NCBI GenBank assembly: GCA_020832345.1
Contig: JAFIEY010000068.1
Coordinates: 1-47,132, forward strand
Source: Cryomorphaceae bacterium
Lineage (GTDB): Bacteria; Bacteroidota; Bacteroidia; Flavobacteriales; Schleiferiaceae
Reading direction: 5' to 3'
DNA: 47,132 nt
Both the position numbers and the translations under genes were made by a program. The notes beneath the pieces were generated by a model. It saw nothing but the letters and a program-made list of their open reading frames with translations. It was not told where the DNA came from and ran no database searches. The stretch's first letter is position 1. Each line of letters starts with the position of its first letter. Below are positions 35,776-43,776 of the stretch, piece after piece.

Positions 35776-35808
35776 TTACTGTATTTATGTAAATTCGCAT
35801 GTGTTATA

Positions 35809-35818
35809 TACAACTGTA
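35809..35818. promoter_or_regulatory. Operator-like site 3 upstream of the XRE gene (TACAACTGTA)
   Basis: TACAACTGTA is identical to the site at 36044-36053 and differs by one base from the perfect palindrome at 35842-35851. Confidence 0.5.
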
Positions 35819-35841
35819 TTTAATTCTCAAACCAAAATTTA

Positions 35842-35851
35842 TACAATTGTA
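35842..35851. promoter_or_regulatory. Operator-like site 4 upstream of the XRE gene (TACAATTGTA)
   Basis: This is a perfect 10-bp palindrome and the best match in the array. Confidence 0.55.
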
Positions 35852-35978
35852 GAATCAAACGCTAAAGCCAATTATTATTTATCTAATATATTGTAATTCA
35901 ATAATTAAAATGCGACTACTTAAATTAAATTGTTGGCTTCGCCGTCTTAGAATATCGAACAAATATTTTCAAAACAAA

Positions 35979-35990
35979 ATGTATATACAT
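35979..35990. promoter_or_regulatory. 12-bp palindrome at the -33 region of the XRE promoter
   Basis: ATGTATATACAT is a perfect palindrome located where the -33 element of the XRE promoter should be. Its half-site TATACAT resembles the TATACAA of the other sites. Confidence 0.4.
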
Positions 35991-36004
35991 TGAATTTTAA
36001 TTTA

Positions 36005-36012
36005 TACTTTTG
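36005..36012 (+). promoter_or_regulatory. -7 box of the XRE regulator promoter
   Basis: TACTTTTG matches TAnnTTTG exactly. The -33 region is occupied by the palindrome at 35979-35990 and has no TTG, so the promoter may need activation or be weak. Transcription would start near 36019, inside an operator-rich leader. Confidence 0.5.
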
Positions 36013-36043
36013 TTGCAGAAAACCTTGTTTACATTATTATATT

Positions 36044-36053
36044 TACAACTGTA
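36044..36053. promoter_or_regulatory. Operator-like site 5, touching the XRE start codon (TACAACTGTA)
   Basis: TACAACTGTA ends three bases before the ATG at 36057. A protein bound here would block transcription or early translation of its own gene, which suggests autoregulation. Confidence 0.5.
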
Positions 36054-36056
36054 GTC

Positions 36057-36482
36057 ATGGATAAAATAGTTCAGCGCATCAAAGAAATTCAAAAAACGGA
36101 AGGATTGAGTAACGCGGAGTTTGCCGATGCCTTACATGTCAGTGCCGGATCTTTGAGTCACATGTACACTGGGAGAAACAACCCAAGTTTATCAGTCATC
36201 ACCAGAATGGCGGAAAGATTTGGCGTTTCTGCGGATTATTTACTTTTTGGAAAAGTGACAGAAGGAGAAACCCCGAAGTTAAAGTCTAGAGAAATTCAAG
36301 AACCGGAAAAGGAAATTAAAAAAGAAAAAACCGATTTATTTACCAATTCACCAAAGGAAGCACGGGAAGAAAAGCCAAAAACCCTAGATTCCCAACCAGA
36401 AGTTATTTCAAGGGGCATCACCTCTGTGATTACCACCTATGATGATGGGCATTTTGAGGTATATTATCCGAAAAGAAGTTGA
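36057..36482 (+). CDS. XRE-family transcriptional regulator (Cro/C1-type HTH)
   Basis: The 141-residue protein has a Cro/C1 helix-turn-helix at residues 5-65: IVQRIKEIQKTEGLSNAEFADALHVSAGSLSHMYTGRNNPSLSVITRMAERFGVSADYLLFG. A charged, lysine/glutamate-rich linker follows (about 68-115), and a short C-terminal segment (ISRGITSVITTYDDGHFEVYYPKRS) may form a beta-sheet for dimerisation. Five TACAAnTGTA-like sites and one further palindrome lie in its 422-bp upstream gap, including one next to its start codon. It may control itself and genes elsewhere. No phage or toxin gene is adjacent. Confidence 0.88.
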   Translation: MDKIVQRIKEIQKTEGLSNAEFADALHVSAGSLSHMYTGRNNPSLSVITRMAERFGVSADYLLFGKVTEGETPKLKSREIQEPEKEIKKEKTDLFTNSPKEAREEKPKTLDSQPEVISRGITSVITTYDDGHFEVYYPKRS

Positions 36483-36532
36483 AAATGCTGGGAGGTGTTT
36501 TGGGGAATGTTTTCCATTCCTTCACTATTTAT

Positions 36533-36657
36533 GAGTCTGCTCTAAAAAGTCCCTTTCTGCCAAAATATTCCTTGTCGATAGACTTTTGAATCCTCACTTG
36601 CTGCGGTTCAAAAACTCCCTAGATTTTGATTGAAATCATCCTTTTTAGAGTGGACTC
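36533..36657 (+). repeat. Palindrome-ended MITE-like repeat, copy 5
   Basis: This 125-bp short-internal-form copy has an exact 6-bp flanking repeat ATTTAT (36527-36532 and 36658-36663). It is followed 10 bp later by copy 6. Confidence 0.92.
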
Positions 36658-36667
36658 ATTTATTATT

Positions 36668-36722
36668 GAGTTTGCGCCAAAAAGTCCCTTTCTGCCATCA
36701 TCATCCTTTTTGAAATGGATTC
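36668..36722 (+). repeat. Palindrome-ended MITE-like repeat, copy 6 (55-bp short form)
   Basis: This copy has both ends but no middle, like copy 4, and an exact 6-bp flanking repeat ATTATT (36662-36667 and 36723-36728). The two 55-bp copies have the same length and breakpoint region but different sequence drift. Confidence 0.82.
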
Positions 36723-36750
36723 ATTATTACCTGCTAAATTTGTAATTGAA

Positions 36751-37260
36751 TCAAGGTTTTCTAACAATCTTCACATTTCCAAAAACAACATTGCCCTCAA
36801 TCAGAAGTTTTCCCGAATCCATATTTTCAGTGTTTGACGGCGGAGCAGGGGAGGACGTGTTACCTAAAACATTATTGAAGTTAACCTTAATCTTGTGATT
36901 TTCTCCGATAATGACTTTGGCCGAACCGAAAACCACATTAAACTGGATTTTATCGGTATCATTTTCCAAGGTTACATTGGAAAGGTCAATGGTTTGTGAG
37001 CCAAAAATGATGGTATATTCTTTTTGTAATTCATCCACATTTTCAATGTACACCTTTGAATCTCCAAATACACTGGCGGTTTCCGTGCCTTTGGGTGTAA
37101 AGGTCCCACTCATGATGCGCACACCTATGTAAATAAAGAAGACCGCAATGATGATTTTAAAGAGGGGGATGTTGATTTTAAAAACGTCATTTAGAATCAT
37201 TGATAAGCCGATGAGCACCACAATGATACCCCAAACAAATTTTGATTGTAAAAATTCCAT
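36751..37260 (-). CDS. LiaF-like membrane protein with beta-helical C-terminal domain
   Basis: The 169-residue product has two N-terminal membrane helices (about residues 8-25 and 29-48) followed by the beta-rich domain typical of LiaF-type proteins (SVFGDSKVYIENVDELQKEYTIIFGSQTIDLSN...VVFGSAKVIIGE...VVFGNVKIVRKP). Repeated FGS/FGN turns mark a short parallel beta-structure. In Firmicutes such proteins modulate cell-envelope stress kinases; here there is no adjacent kinase, so that role is not implied. It is separated from TerC by about 60 bp on the same strand. Confidence 0.75.
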   Translation of the reverse strand: MEFLQSKFVWGIIVVLIGLSMILNDVFKINIPLFKIIIAVFFIYIGVRIMSGTFTPKGTETASVFGDSKVYIENVDELQKEYTIIFGSQTIDLSNVTLENDTDKIQFNVVFGSAKVIIGENHKIKVNFNNVLGNTSSPAPPSNTENMDSGKLLIEGNVVFGNVKIVRKP

Positions 37261-37319
37261 GGTTGGTTAAGGTTTAAAATATTACGGTGTAAATATACAA
37301 TTTGCAATAAATTGAACAA

Positions 37320-38291
37320 TCATTTAAACTCAGCATTTTTTCGGGCCAGTAGCGAACCAAAAATCGCAAATCCCAGCACACTGCCAATTACGATTAGTGA
37401 TGTGGTAGGCGAGAGGTGGTAAAATGGCGCGATGAGCATTTTAGCGCCGATAAATAACAGAATAAACGCCAGTCCCTGACGGAGATACACAAACATGTGC
37501 ATGCTGTTGGCCAGTAGAAAATACAAGCTTCTCAGTCCCAGAATGGCAAAAATATTAGAGGTGTAAAGCACCACCGGATCTTGAGAAATCGTAAAGATGG
37601 CCGGAATGCTGTCAAGCGCAAAAAGGATGTCAGAAAACTCAATGACCACCACCGCTAAAAACAATAAGGTGGCAGCGCGTTTCCCGTTGATTTTTACAAA
37701 AAAAGCATTTCCCTGAATGACCGGGTGAATGGGGACAAACCGTTTGACGATGCGGACTGCGATATGTTCCTCAATATTGGGATCGTCATGAGTTGGCTTT
37801 TTAAAAGTTTTTATACCAGTAATCAAAAGGAAAATTCCAAAGCCAAAAAGCAAGACATTAAATTCATCGATGTGCAGGGAACCGATGTCAAATCCGGGTA
37901 GATAGGTCAAGCGGATCAGCTCAACGCCGGAAAAGATCAGAATGGCCCTAAAGACAATGGCGCCCATAATCCCCCAAAACAGTACGCGATGCTGATATTT
38001 ATCGGGAATACTGAAAAATTTAAACACCAACACGAAGATAAAGAGGTTGTCCATTGACAGCGCTTTTTCGATAAGAAATGCCGTGTAATATTCCGTTGCT
38101 GCCTGGGAAGAATATGTGTATTTGAGGAATTGCCCGAAAATTAAACCCAGTCCGATCCAGACACAACTCCAAATCAGCGCTTCCTTATTGGAAACCTTGT
38201 GGTCGTCTTTGTGAAACACACCGAGGTCTAAAGCGAGTAAGCCAACAATGATCGACGAAAAGATTCCAATTGAAAGCCAAGATATTTCCAT
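37320..38291 (-). CDS. TerC/Alx-family integral membrane protein
   Basis: The 323-residue protein has about eight or nine hydrophobic helices. Family landmarks are LLALDLGVFHK near the N-terminus, EKALSMDNLFIFVLVFKFFSIP, FWGIMGAIVFRAILIFSG, ...VVVIEFSDILFALDSIPAIFTISQDPVVLYTSNIFAILGLRSLYFLL, with conserved acidic residues in the membrane (ALDLG, SMDN, FSDILFALDS). The family exports manganese or protects from metal stress. I see no yybP-ykoY-type riboswitch upstream. Confidence 0.92.
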   Translation of the reverse strand: MEISWLSIGIFSSIIVGLLALDLGVFHKDDHKVSNKEALIWSCVWIGLGLIFGQFLKYTYSSQAATEYYTAFLIEKALSMDNLFIFVLVFKFFSIPDKYQHRVLFWGIMGAIVFRAILIFSGVELIRLTYLPGFDIGSLHIDEFNVLLFGFGIFLLITGIKTFKKPTHDDPNIEEHIAVRIVKRFVPIHPVIQGNAFFVKINGKRAATLLFLAVVVIEFSDILFALDSIPAIFTISQDPVVLYTSNIFAILGLRSLYFLLANSMHMFVYLRQGLAFILLFIGAKMLIAPFYHLSPTTSLIVIGSVLGFAIFGSLLARKNAEFK

Positions 38292-38431
38292 TTAAAATAT
38301 ATTTCGTCAAAAGTACTAAAAGATTTTGTGTAAATTCGGAGGGTTTTTATGATCCAAACAAACATTTTTTTCGTAAGTAATAAAGAACGCTAAATGCAAG
38401 AACAATTTGCCGCATACATCATCGTGAGCCT

Positions 38432-38699
38432 TTAAAATGGAATAGAAATGCCCACCATTGCGGAAAAGTAAACCGACACCAAACGATTGCCTTCAATATC
38501 AATACGCAAGCGGTCGATGCTTGCTGTCTGGAAAATGGGGAAATATGAAACCCGAATCGTTGGAATGTGCGGAACTTTGGCGCATATATACTGTCTTGTT
38601 TTTCCTCTTGATCATCGAGTCATATTCAGATTGAGCATACAGCTTACCTCCAAAAACACTCAATCCAAACAGAAGCCAGGCCAAAGTAAGGTTTTGCAT
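38432..38699 (-). pseudogene. Decayed outer-membrane-protein gene
   Basis: A signal peptide starts at 38699 (MQNLTLAWLLFGLSVFGGKL, then YAQ) but the frame runs out after about 66 codons. A second frame on the same strand, ending at 38432, encodes a tail with RVSYFPIFQTASIDRLRIDI, then EGNRLVSVYFSAMVGISIPF, a barrel-like C-terminus ending in Phe. The two pieces are far too short for a complete protein, so an internal deletion and frameshift are likely. Repeat copy 7 lies 10 bp upstream and continues in frame into the signal-peptide frame. Confidence 0.5.
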
Positions 38700-38709
38700 A
38701 TCAATTTTT

Positions 38710-38851
38710 GAGTCTGCTCCAAAAGTTCTCTTTCTGTCAAAATCTTCCTTGTCGGTAGATTTTTGAATCCTCACTAACAGAAAGTTAGCTCCGAATCAAA
38801 AATACCCTTCGCGTCGATTTTGATTGAAGTCATCCTTTTTAGAATGGACTC
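38710..38851 (+). repeat. Palindrome-ended MITE-like repeat, copy 7
   Basis: This 142-bp long-form copy has the internal hairpin (CTAAC...GTTAG) and an exact 6-bp flanking repeat ATTTTT (38704-38709 and 38852-38857). It borders the haem locus on the left and lies in the same orientation as copy 8. Confidence 0.9.
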
Positions 38852-38944
38852 ATTTTTTTTAATCAAAAAGCACGTAAGGTACTTTTCTCGTTCAGAAGTT
38901 TATTGTCAAATAAAACTTTGTGTGAATCCTGAAGTTAGGACAAT

Positions 38945-38993
38945 AAAAAACTAAACCCCCTGAAACCTACATAAGAAAGTGGTTTTCAGGGGG
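38945..38993 (-). terminator. Intrinsic terminator after the haem operon
   Basis: A 12-bp stem (CCCCCTGAAACC at 38956-38967 paired with 38981-38993, one bulged T) is followed on the minus strand by TTTAGTTTTTTAT. It is 30-80 bp downstream of hmuY and ends leftward transcription of the haem locus. Confidence 0.75.
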
Positions 38994-39026
38994 CAACTAA
39001 TCTAATCAACTACAAAAAGATGAGTT

Positions 39027-39641
39027 CTAAAACTTCCTGCCACCATCGGCAGCTACGGCAAAGCGGAAGGTGTGATAACGCGATGGCGGACGGGTTTGCA
39101 AATTGGCAAACGCCTGCGTGCCGGTGTCGGGATTTCCCTTGTAGTAGCTCAGTAGTTCAATCTTCGCATACTGTCCATCCGCAGTCTTTACGAAAATAAC
39201 TCTTCCCGGAGTCATAATGATGGAGTGGGGCGGGGTGCCGGCACCGTCATTATAGATATACCAAGTGTTTCCGGCTGCGGCTGAAATGGCGGGCAGACCT
39301 ACTTTATCTTTGATATACCCATTTTCCGGTGCTTCGTCAGCTTCGTCAAACAAGGTGGCTTTTACTTGTCCTGCCGCGTCTCCGGGGCCGCTTACGCCGC
39401 CGTTGAGGTAGATGTTGGTGCCGTCGAAAGCAATGTCCCATTTGGTAGTGGCAGAATCCTCTGCGGCCACCAAAGATTGGGTACGCAAACTGTAGTACGC
39501 CTTGCCATCAACAGATGAAATATCCTCAGCTGTATAGACTTTGGCAGGCGGGGTGTTGGCGTTTCCGCCGTTGTTGTCATCGTCACTGGAACAACTGATG
39601 ATGGTTGCGGCCAGCAGGGTAAAAAGAGAAATTCGCTTCAT
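39027..39641 (-). CDS. hmuY: HmuY-family haem-binding lipoprotein
   Basis: The 204-residue product starts at 39641 with a lipoprotein signal (MKRISLFTLLAATIISC, lipid Cys17) and a spacer rich in D and N. The HmuY-like beta-domain follows (YSLRTQSLVAAEDSATTKWDIAFDGTNIYLNGG...IIMTPGRVIFVKTADGQYAKIELLSYYKGN...RYHTFRFAVAADG). The frame opens 9 codons earlier, but the ATG at 39641 gives the lipoprotein signal. In relatives this surface protein takes haem and hands it to the TonB receptor HmuR, encoded 28 bp upstream. Haem ligands cannot be assigned with confidence. Confidence 0.85.
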   Translation of the reverse strand: MKRISLFTLLAATIISCSSDDDNNGGNANTPPAKVYTAEDISSVDGKAYYSLRTQSLVAAEDSATTKWDIAFDGTNIYLNGGVSGPGDAAGQVKATLFDEADEAPENGYIKDKVGLPAISAAAGNTWYIYNDGAGTPPHSIIMTPGRVIFVKTADGQYAKIELLSYYKGNPDTGTQAFANLQTRPPSRYHTFRFAVAADGGRKF

Positions 39642-39669
39642 GGTAAATTGAAAAATTAAATTAAACATA

Positions 39670-41775
39670 TCACTTTCCTTCCCAGTTCAGGTTCATTTTA
39701 AGTCCGGCAAACCAAATTCGGCCTGCCACGGTAGGCTCAAATCGATTGACCTGCCCGAGAAGATTCATCACTCCGGTTTCCACCAGAAATTTCTTGTAAA
39801 TGGTTTTGCTCACGCGCATGTTGAGCAATACGGTTGCCGGGGCCATTTCGTCCTGTACATCGGCGATGTTGTTGCCGTTGATGTCGCCGAAGGGGAAAGG
39901 ACCTCTGTAAATGCTGCGCAGCGAAACATTCCACCCGCTGTTGTTGCTGTAGGTAACTTTGACATTTCCACTGTGCCGGGCACGGTTAAATAGTCCGAAA
40001 TAGTCCCCGCGTTCTATGCGTTCGGTTACACCCTGAGGATTGCGACGAAATATTTCGCCATTTTCAATCTGTTCCAGTACGTCGAGGTCTTCGGCGCGTA
40101 AATACTCGTAACCCGCAGCGAATGACCAGTTTTTAGTTGCCGTATAATTGGCGTTGAATTCTGCGCCGCAGGTCTGTACGCGGGCAATATTGCGATAGCT
40201 GAAAATATTACTGCCGTTTACATTGCGCGCCACGGGGGTTGTCTCTATCAAATCGCTGATGTTGTTGTAAAAGAAATTTCCGGTGAAACACAAAGACGTG
40301 ACGGGAGCATACCGCCAACCCAGGTTATAGGCCATGGAGTGCTCAGGGCGCAAATCCTGTATCTGATGGGGAGAGAAATAGAGGGCCTCAATTAAGCCCA
40401 TTTCCTGCATTTCACTTATTCTGCGATTGGCCGTTTTCGCTCCGAATACGCTGTATCCTGCAATGGGATTGGTAAAGTCGAGTAGGAGATGGCGAAAATC
40501 GGGTGCTTTATAGCCGCCCCCAAGTGAGGCGTTGATTGATATTTTTTTGGTCGCTTTGTACTGCGCAGCCAATTTGGGACTCAGTCGGTTGCGGTATGCT
40601 GAATGTATGTCGTACCGCCCGCCGTAAAGAAAGTAAAGTTTGTTGGTGGCCTGCCAGGAGTGTTGAACAAAGGCATAGGCTGCCCGGAAGGTGCCTTCAT
40701 CGGCATAGCGGGTGGCTTCTACCAACTCGGGTGCATAGCCCATCCCGGAGGTGAGGGTATGAAGGCTGTTGTGAAAATAATCGTGCTGGAGTTCGGTGCG
40801 GAAAAATTGCTGCGTAAATATCGAGGTGCTGTACAGTGCGCCGTCGCTCTCGTAATTCATTTCTTCTTCAAACTGATAGTAGGTTGCGTATTGCCGCAAT
40901 TGAATCTTATTTCGGAGGTTGGGGGTGAATATCAGTTTAGGGAGTAAGGTGTATTCCTTGCGGTATCCCGAGGAAATGATGTTATGTGTCACATCATCGG
41001 AACCGGCCACTGTAAATAAGGAAGCTTGTTGCTCGTCGTACAAGCGGGCGCTGACATCGAGTTTCCATTTTTTATGCATTTGCCATTCCGCATACGGACT
41101 CATCGTATATGCAGTAGTGGCGGGAAATGAAATCTGAACCTCGTCACTTTGTTCCAATTGAATACCGTCGGATGCAAAGCGGTTGATGACGATGCCGGTA
41201 TTGAGGTTTTTCTTCTTTACACCGTAGTCGAGATTGAAATCGGAGGTATTGAATGTTCGGTAGTTGGCACTTAGGTTGAGGTGTTGTCCTTCCGACGATT
41301 TCTCGGTGATGATATTGATTACACCGGCCATGGCTTCACTTCCGTACAATGCAGAAGCAGGCCCTTTAAGTATTTCAATGCGCTTGATATTTCCAACAGC
41401 AATCCTGTCGAGGTCGAGGGTACCAGCAGTCCGTCCGATCAACGGCTCACCATTAACCAAGATCATGACATAATCCGAGCCCATGCCCTGCATTTGCACG
41501 CCAGTTCCGTGACCCGATACGATCTGAATTCCTGTTTGCTCGCGTAAAACATCGGTTAAGCGGGGAGCACCTATATTGGCTATTTCTTCACTCGTTATCA
41601 CCGACATAGGAACAGGTACGTCCTCAAGATCCATTTCCGTTCGCGAGGCTGTCACCACTATTTCTTTGATGTTTTCCGTTTTTGCCGTCGAATCAGAAGG
41701 GGCCAATTGAGCGCGAAGCCCAATTGGTCCCATAGCAGCGGTGAGTAATAATAAAAAGGGTGTTTTGGACATCAC
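39670..41775 (-). CDS. hmuR: TonB-dependent haem receptor
   Basis: The 701-residue product has a signal peptide (cleavage near LRAQ, residue 23), a TonB-box-like segment (IKEIVVTASRTE) and a plug domain with PVPMSVITSEEIANIG, LREQTGIQIVSGHGTGVQMQG and GPASALYGSEAMAGVINIIT. The rest (from about residue 170) is a 22-strand barrel. Position between hmuY and hmuS indicates haem as substrate. It begins 8 bp after hmuS on the same strand. Confidence 0.88.
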   Translation of the reverse strand: MMSKTPFLLLLTAAMGPIGLRAQLAPSDSTAKTENIKEIVVTASRTEMDLEDVPVPMSVITSEEIANIGAPRLTDVLREQTGIQIVSGHGTGVQMQGMGSDYVMILVNGEPLIGRTAGTLDLDRIAVGNIKRIEILKGPASALYGSEAMAGVINIITEKSSEGQHLNLSANYRTFNTSDFNLDYGVKKKNLNTGIVINRFASDGIQLEQSDEVQISFPATTAYTMSPYAEWQMHKKWKLDVSARLYDEQQASLFTVAGSDDVTHNIISSGYRKEYTLLPKLIFTPNLRNKIQLRQYATYYQFEEEMNYESDGALYSTSIFTQQFFRTELQHDYFHNSLHTLTSGMGYAPELVEATRYADEGTFRAAYAFVQHSWQATNKLYFLYGGRYDIHSAYRNRLSPKLAAQYKATKKISINASLGGGYKAPDFRHLLLDFTNPIAGYSVFGAKTANRRISEMQEMGLIEALYFSPHQIQDLRPEHSMAYNLGWRYAPVTSLCFTGNFFYNNISDLIETTPVARNVNGSNIFSYRNIARVQTCGAEFNANYTATKNWSFAAGYEYLRAEDLDVLEQIENGEIFRRNPQGVTERIERGDYFGLFNRARHSGNVKVTYSNNSGWNVSLRSIYRGPFPFGDINGNNIADVQDEMAPATVLLNMRVSKTIYKKFLVETGVMNLLGQVNRFEPTVAGRIWFAGLKMNLNWEGK

Positions 41776-41783
41776 GTGGTCAA

Positions 41784-42827
41784 TTATGAATTGCTGAATG
41801 TATCAATCAATGCCTTCCATTCTGTCGGCTGCGCAATCCCGGGCTTTCTCAGTCCGAAAAACTGCACGGCGAGCTGTTGGTTTTCGTCATAACATTCGAT
41901 CGACCAAACTGGCCCGTCGGCAGATGGCTTATACACAACCCAGCTGTCGCGCAACAGATCCATGCGCAAGTGCATGTTAAATTCGGAGTCCATCACGTTG
42001 ATCCAATGCTTGCCGTTGGGCTGCTCCAAAGGCACCACTTGTTTGATGACGTCCTGGTGGATTTGAATATTACCGCGGTTTCCGGCAAAAATCATGATGG
42101 GCATGGATTCTGCAGCCACCCGCTTGAGCAATTCGGGAATGGCATCCGTAGGGAAGTTGTAGGTACACGCACCCTCAGCTACTTTCATGGCACTGTACCG
42201 GCCGATGTTGTACGTCCGCAACATCCCGAAGAAGTCGTGTGGATCGCCAATCTTTTTCCAACTGTCCACAAATGACTGTTTGTCAAAGTCTGAGGGAATT
42301 TCTTCTGTTGTTGCTTCCGGGCCACTTTCTACGGTGAAGTGATCGGTCGATTTGACTTGTGATGTAAGCAGATTGTAGGCCTCGGGGTTTTCATCTTCGA
42401 GCAAATACACTTTGGTTACGGCATCTCCAAAGCGGTCAAATACCTGAATACTTCGCATTTGTCTGTTTCCCTTGGCAAATTCAACCGCAAAGAAATGTAT
42501 CCATCCGTGAAAAAATGCCCGCGTTTCAATGGAGCCGATCACGGTGGCAACCTGACCGTGGATATCGACTTTTTTAAATGTTCCTTTGTGTTCCAGCACA
42601 CAACTTTGGTTGCGGGTGAGCGACATGACGTGCCCCATTTTTTCAAAGGTTTGAATACATGCCGTGGGCGTAGTATCCAGCAGCTTTCCCTGACCGGTGT
42701 AAAACAGCAGTTCGGCTTCAGAGCATCCCAAAGCATCTGCGGCATCGCGTATGCGCAAATTGGGATTTTTAGCTATTAACGCCTCGTATTTCTCAGCGAG
42801 ATGTTGTGTTTGCAATGTGGTGTTCAT
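41784..42827 (-). CDS. hmuS: HmuS/HemS-family haem-degrading or haem-carrier protein
   Basis: The 347-residue cytoplasmic protein has the two tandem HemS domains. The first includes CVLEHKGTFKKVDIHGQVATVIGSIETRAFFHGWIHFFAVE and the second GNRGNIQIHQDVIKQVVPLEQPNGKHWINVMDSEFNMHLRMDLLRDSWVVYKPSADG. An N-terminal segment resembles a helix-turn-helix (RIRDAADALGCSEAELLFYTG). I chose the ATG at 42827; the frame also runs 33 codons back into repeat copy 8, which is not part of the protein family. Confidence 0.85.
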   Translation of the reverse strand: MNTTLQTQHLAEKYEALIAKNPNLRIRDAADALGCSEAELLFYTGQGKLLDTTPTACIQTFEKMGHVMSLTRNQSCVLEHKGTFKKVDIHGQVATVIGSIETRAFFHGWIHFFAVEFAKGNRQMRSIQVFDRFGDAVTKVYLLEDENPEAYNLLTSQVKSTDHFTVESGPEATTEEIPSDFDKQSFVDSWKKIGDPHDFFGMLRTYNIGRYSAMKVAEGACTYNFPTDAIPELLKRVAAESMPIMIFAGNRGNIQIHQDVIKQVVPLEQPNGKHWINVMDSEFNMHLRMDLLRDSWVVYKPSADGPVWSIECYDENQQLAVQFFGLRKPGIAQPTEWKALIDTFSNS

Positions 42828-42855
42828 GATGAAATAGATTAGAGTTGGTACGATT

Positions 42856-42996
42856 GAGTCTGCTCTAAAAAGTCCCTTTCTGCCAAAATCTTCCTTGTCG
42901 GTAGATTTTTGAATCCTCACTAACAAATGTTAGCTCCGGTTCAAAAATCCCCTCCGCGTCGATTTTGATTGAAATCATCCTTTTTAGAGTGGACTC
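42856..42996 (+). repeat. Palindrome-ended MITE-like repeat, copy 8, inserted in the 3' end of hmuV
   Basis: This 141-bp long-form copy has an exact 6-bp flanking repeat ACGATT (42850-42855 and 42997-43002). Its minus strand is read in frame by hmuV for 43 codons up to the TAG at 42865-42867. It lies between hmuV and hmuS. Confidence 0.95.
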
Positions 42997-43776
42997 ACGA
43001 TTTGATTGTGGAATAATGAGCGGACAACTGGAACAGGGGTGGTGTAATACTGTGACCGGATGGCCCAGTGCTTCTTCCAGTATATCTTCTTTCAGACACT
43101 GATCTGCTGCACTGCAACGGAGGAGTCTGCCGCTTTTGAGGAAGATTATATCATCTGCATATCGCGCAGCGAGGTTGATGTCGTGAACAATGGCCACTAC
43201 CGAAAGTCGGTTTTGCACACATTCCTGCTGCAAGAGCGAAAATATCTCGTGCTGACAGGTGATGTCGAGGTTGTTGGCCGGTTCGTCGAGGAATACGGTG
43301 GGGCACGGGTGAGGACTGAGTTTTGCCTGCAGCCAAACGCGTGCAAAGTGTACTTTTTGGCGTTCCCCGCCGGAGAGTGTCGTTATTTCTCTCTTTCGCA
43401 TACGGGCGATGTCCAGTTTGTCGAGGATATCGGAGATGATTGCTCTTTTTATATCCCCGGAAACGGCAAAGGGAAATGCGCCGAGTTCTACCACCTGCTC
43501 CACGGTAAAGGCAAAGCCGGGTTGGTTGGATTGGGGCAATACCGCGCGCATCTTCGCCAGTGTTGACAGACTGTAGGTCTGTATGGGGCGACCGTTTAAT
43601 GTCACTTCACCCGAAAATGCCTTTTCTTCACCGGAGAGAATGTTTAGCAGGCTTGATTTCCCTGCGCCGTTGCGACCGGCAATAACGGTAAATCTTCCGG
43701 ATCGCACGCGCAGCGACACATTTTGTAAAATGGGCGTTCCCTTTTTCGCCAGACTTACATTGTTCAGTTCAATCAT
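42865..43776 (-). CDS. hmuV: Haem ABC transporter ATPase with repeat-derived C-terminal tail
   Basis: The 303-residue product has Walker A GRNGAGKSS, the signature LSGGERQKVHFARVW and Walker B TVFLDEPANNLD, as in HmuV. The open frame continues upstream to 44040 inside hmuU, but the ATG at 43776 gives the family N-terminus and a 4-bp overlap with the hmuU stop. The family-like part ends at about residue 260 (SCPLIIPQSNR). Residues 261-303 and the stop codon are encoded by repeat copy 8 and include ISIKIDAEGIF. Removing the element and one 6-bp flank would let the frame run on 18 codons, overlapping the hmuS start. Confidence 0.88.
   Translation of the reverse strand: MIELNNVSLAKKGTPILQNVSLRVRSGRFTVIAGRNGAGKSSLLNILSGEEKAFSGEVTLNGRPIQTYSLSTLAKMRAVLPQSNQPGFAFTVEQVVELGAFPFAVSGDIKRAIISDILDKLDIARMRKREITTLSGGERQKVHFARVWLQAKLSPHPCPTVFLDEPANNLDITCQHEIFSLLQQECVQNRLSVVAIVHDINLAARYADDIIFLKSGRLLRCSAADQCLKEDILEEALGHPVTVLHHPCSSCPLIIPQSNRESTLKRMISIKIDAEGIFEPELTFVSEDSKIYRQGRFWQKGTF

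Noticed and set aside
42828-42926. N-terminal extension of HmuS from repeat copy 8
   Set aside because: The frame is open through the repeat, but the ATG at 42827 already gives the normal start of the family. Translation of the extension is possible but not supported.
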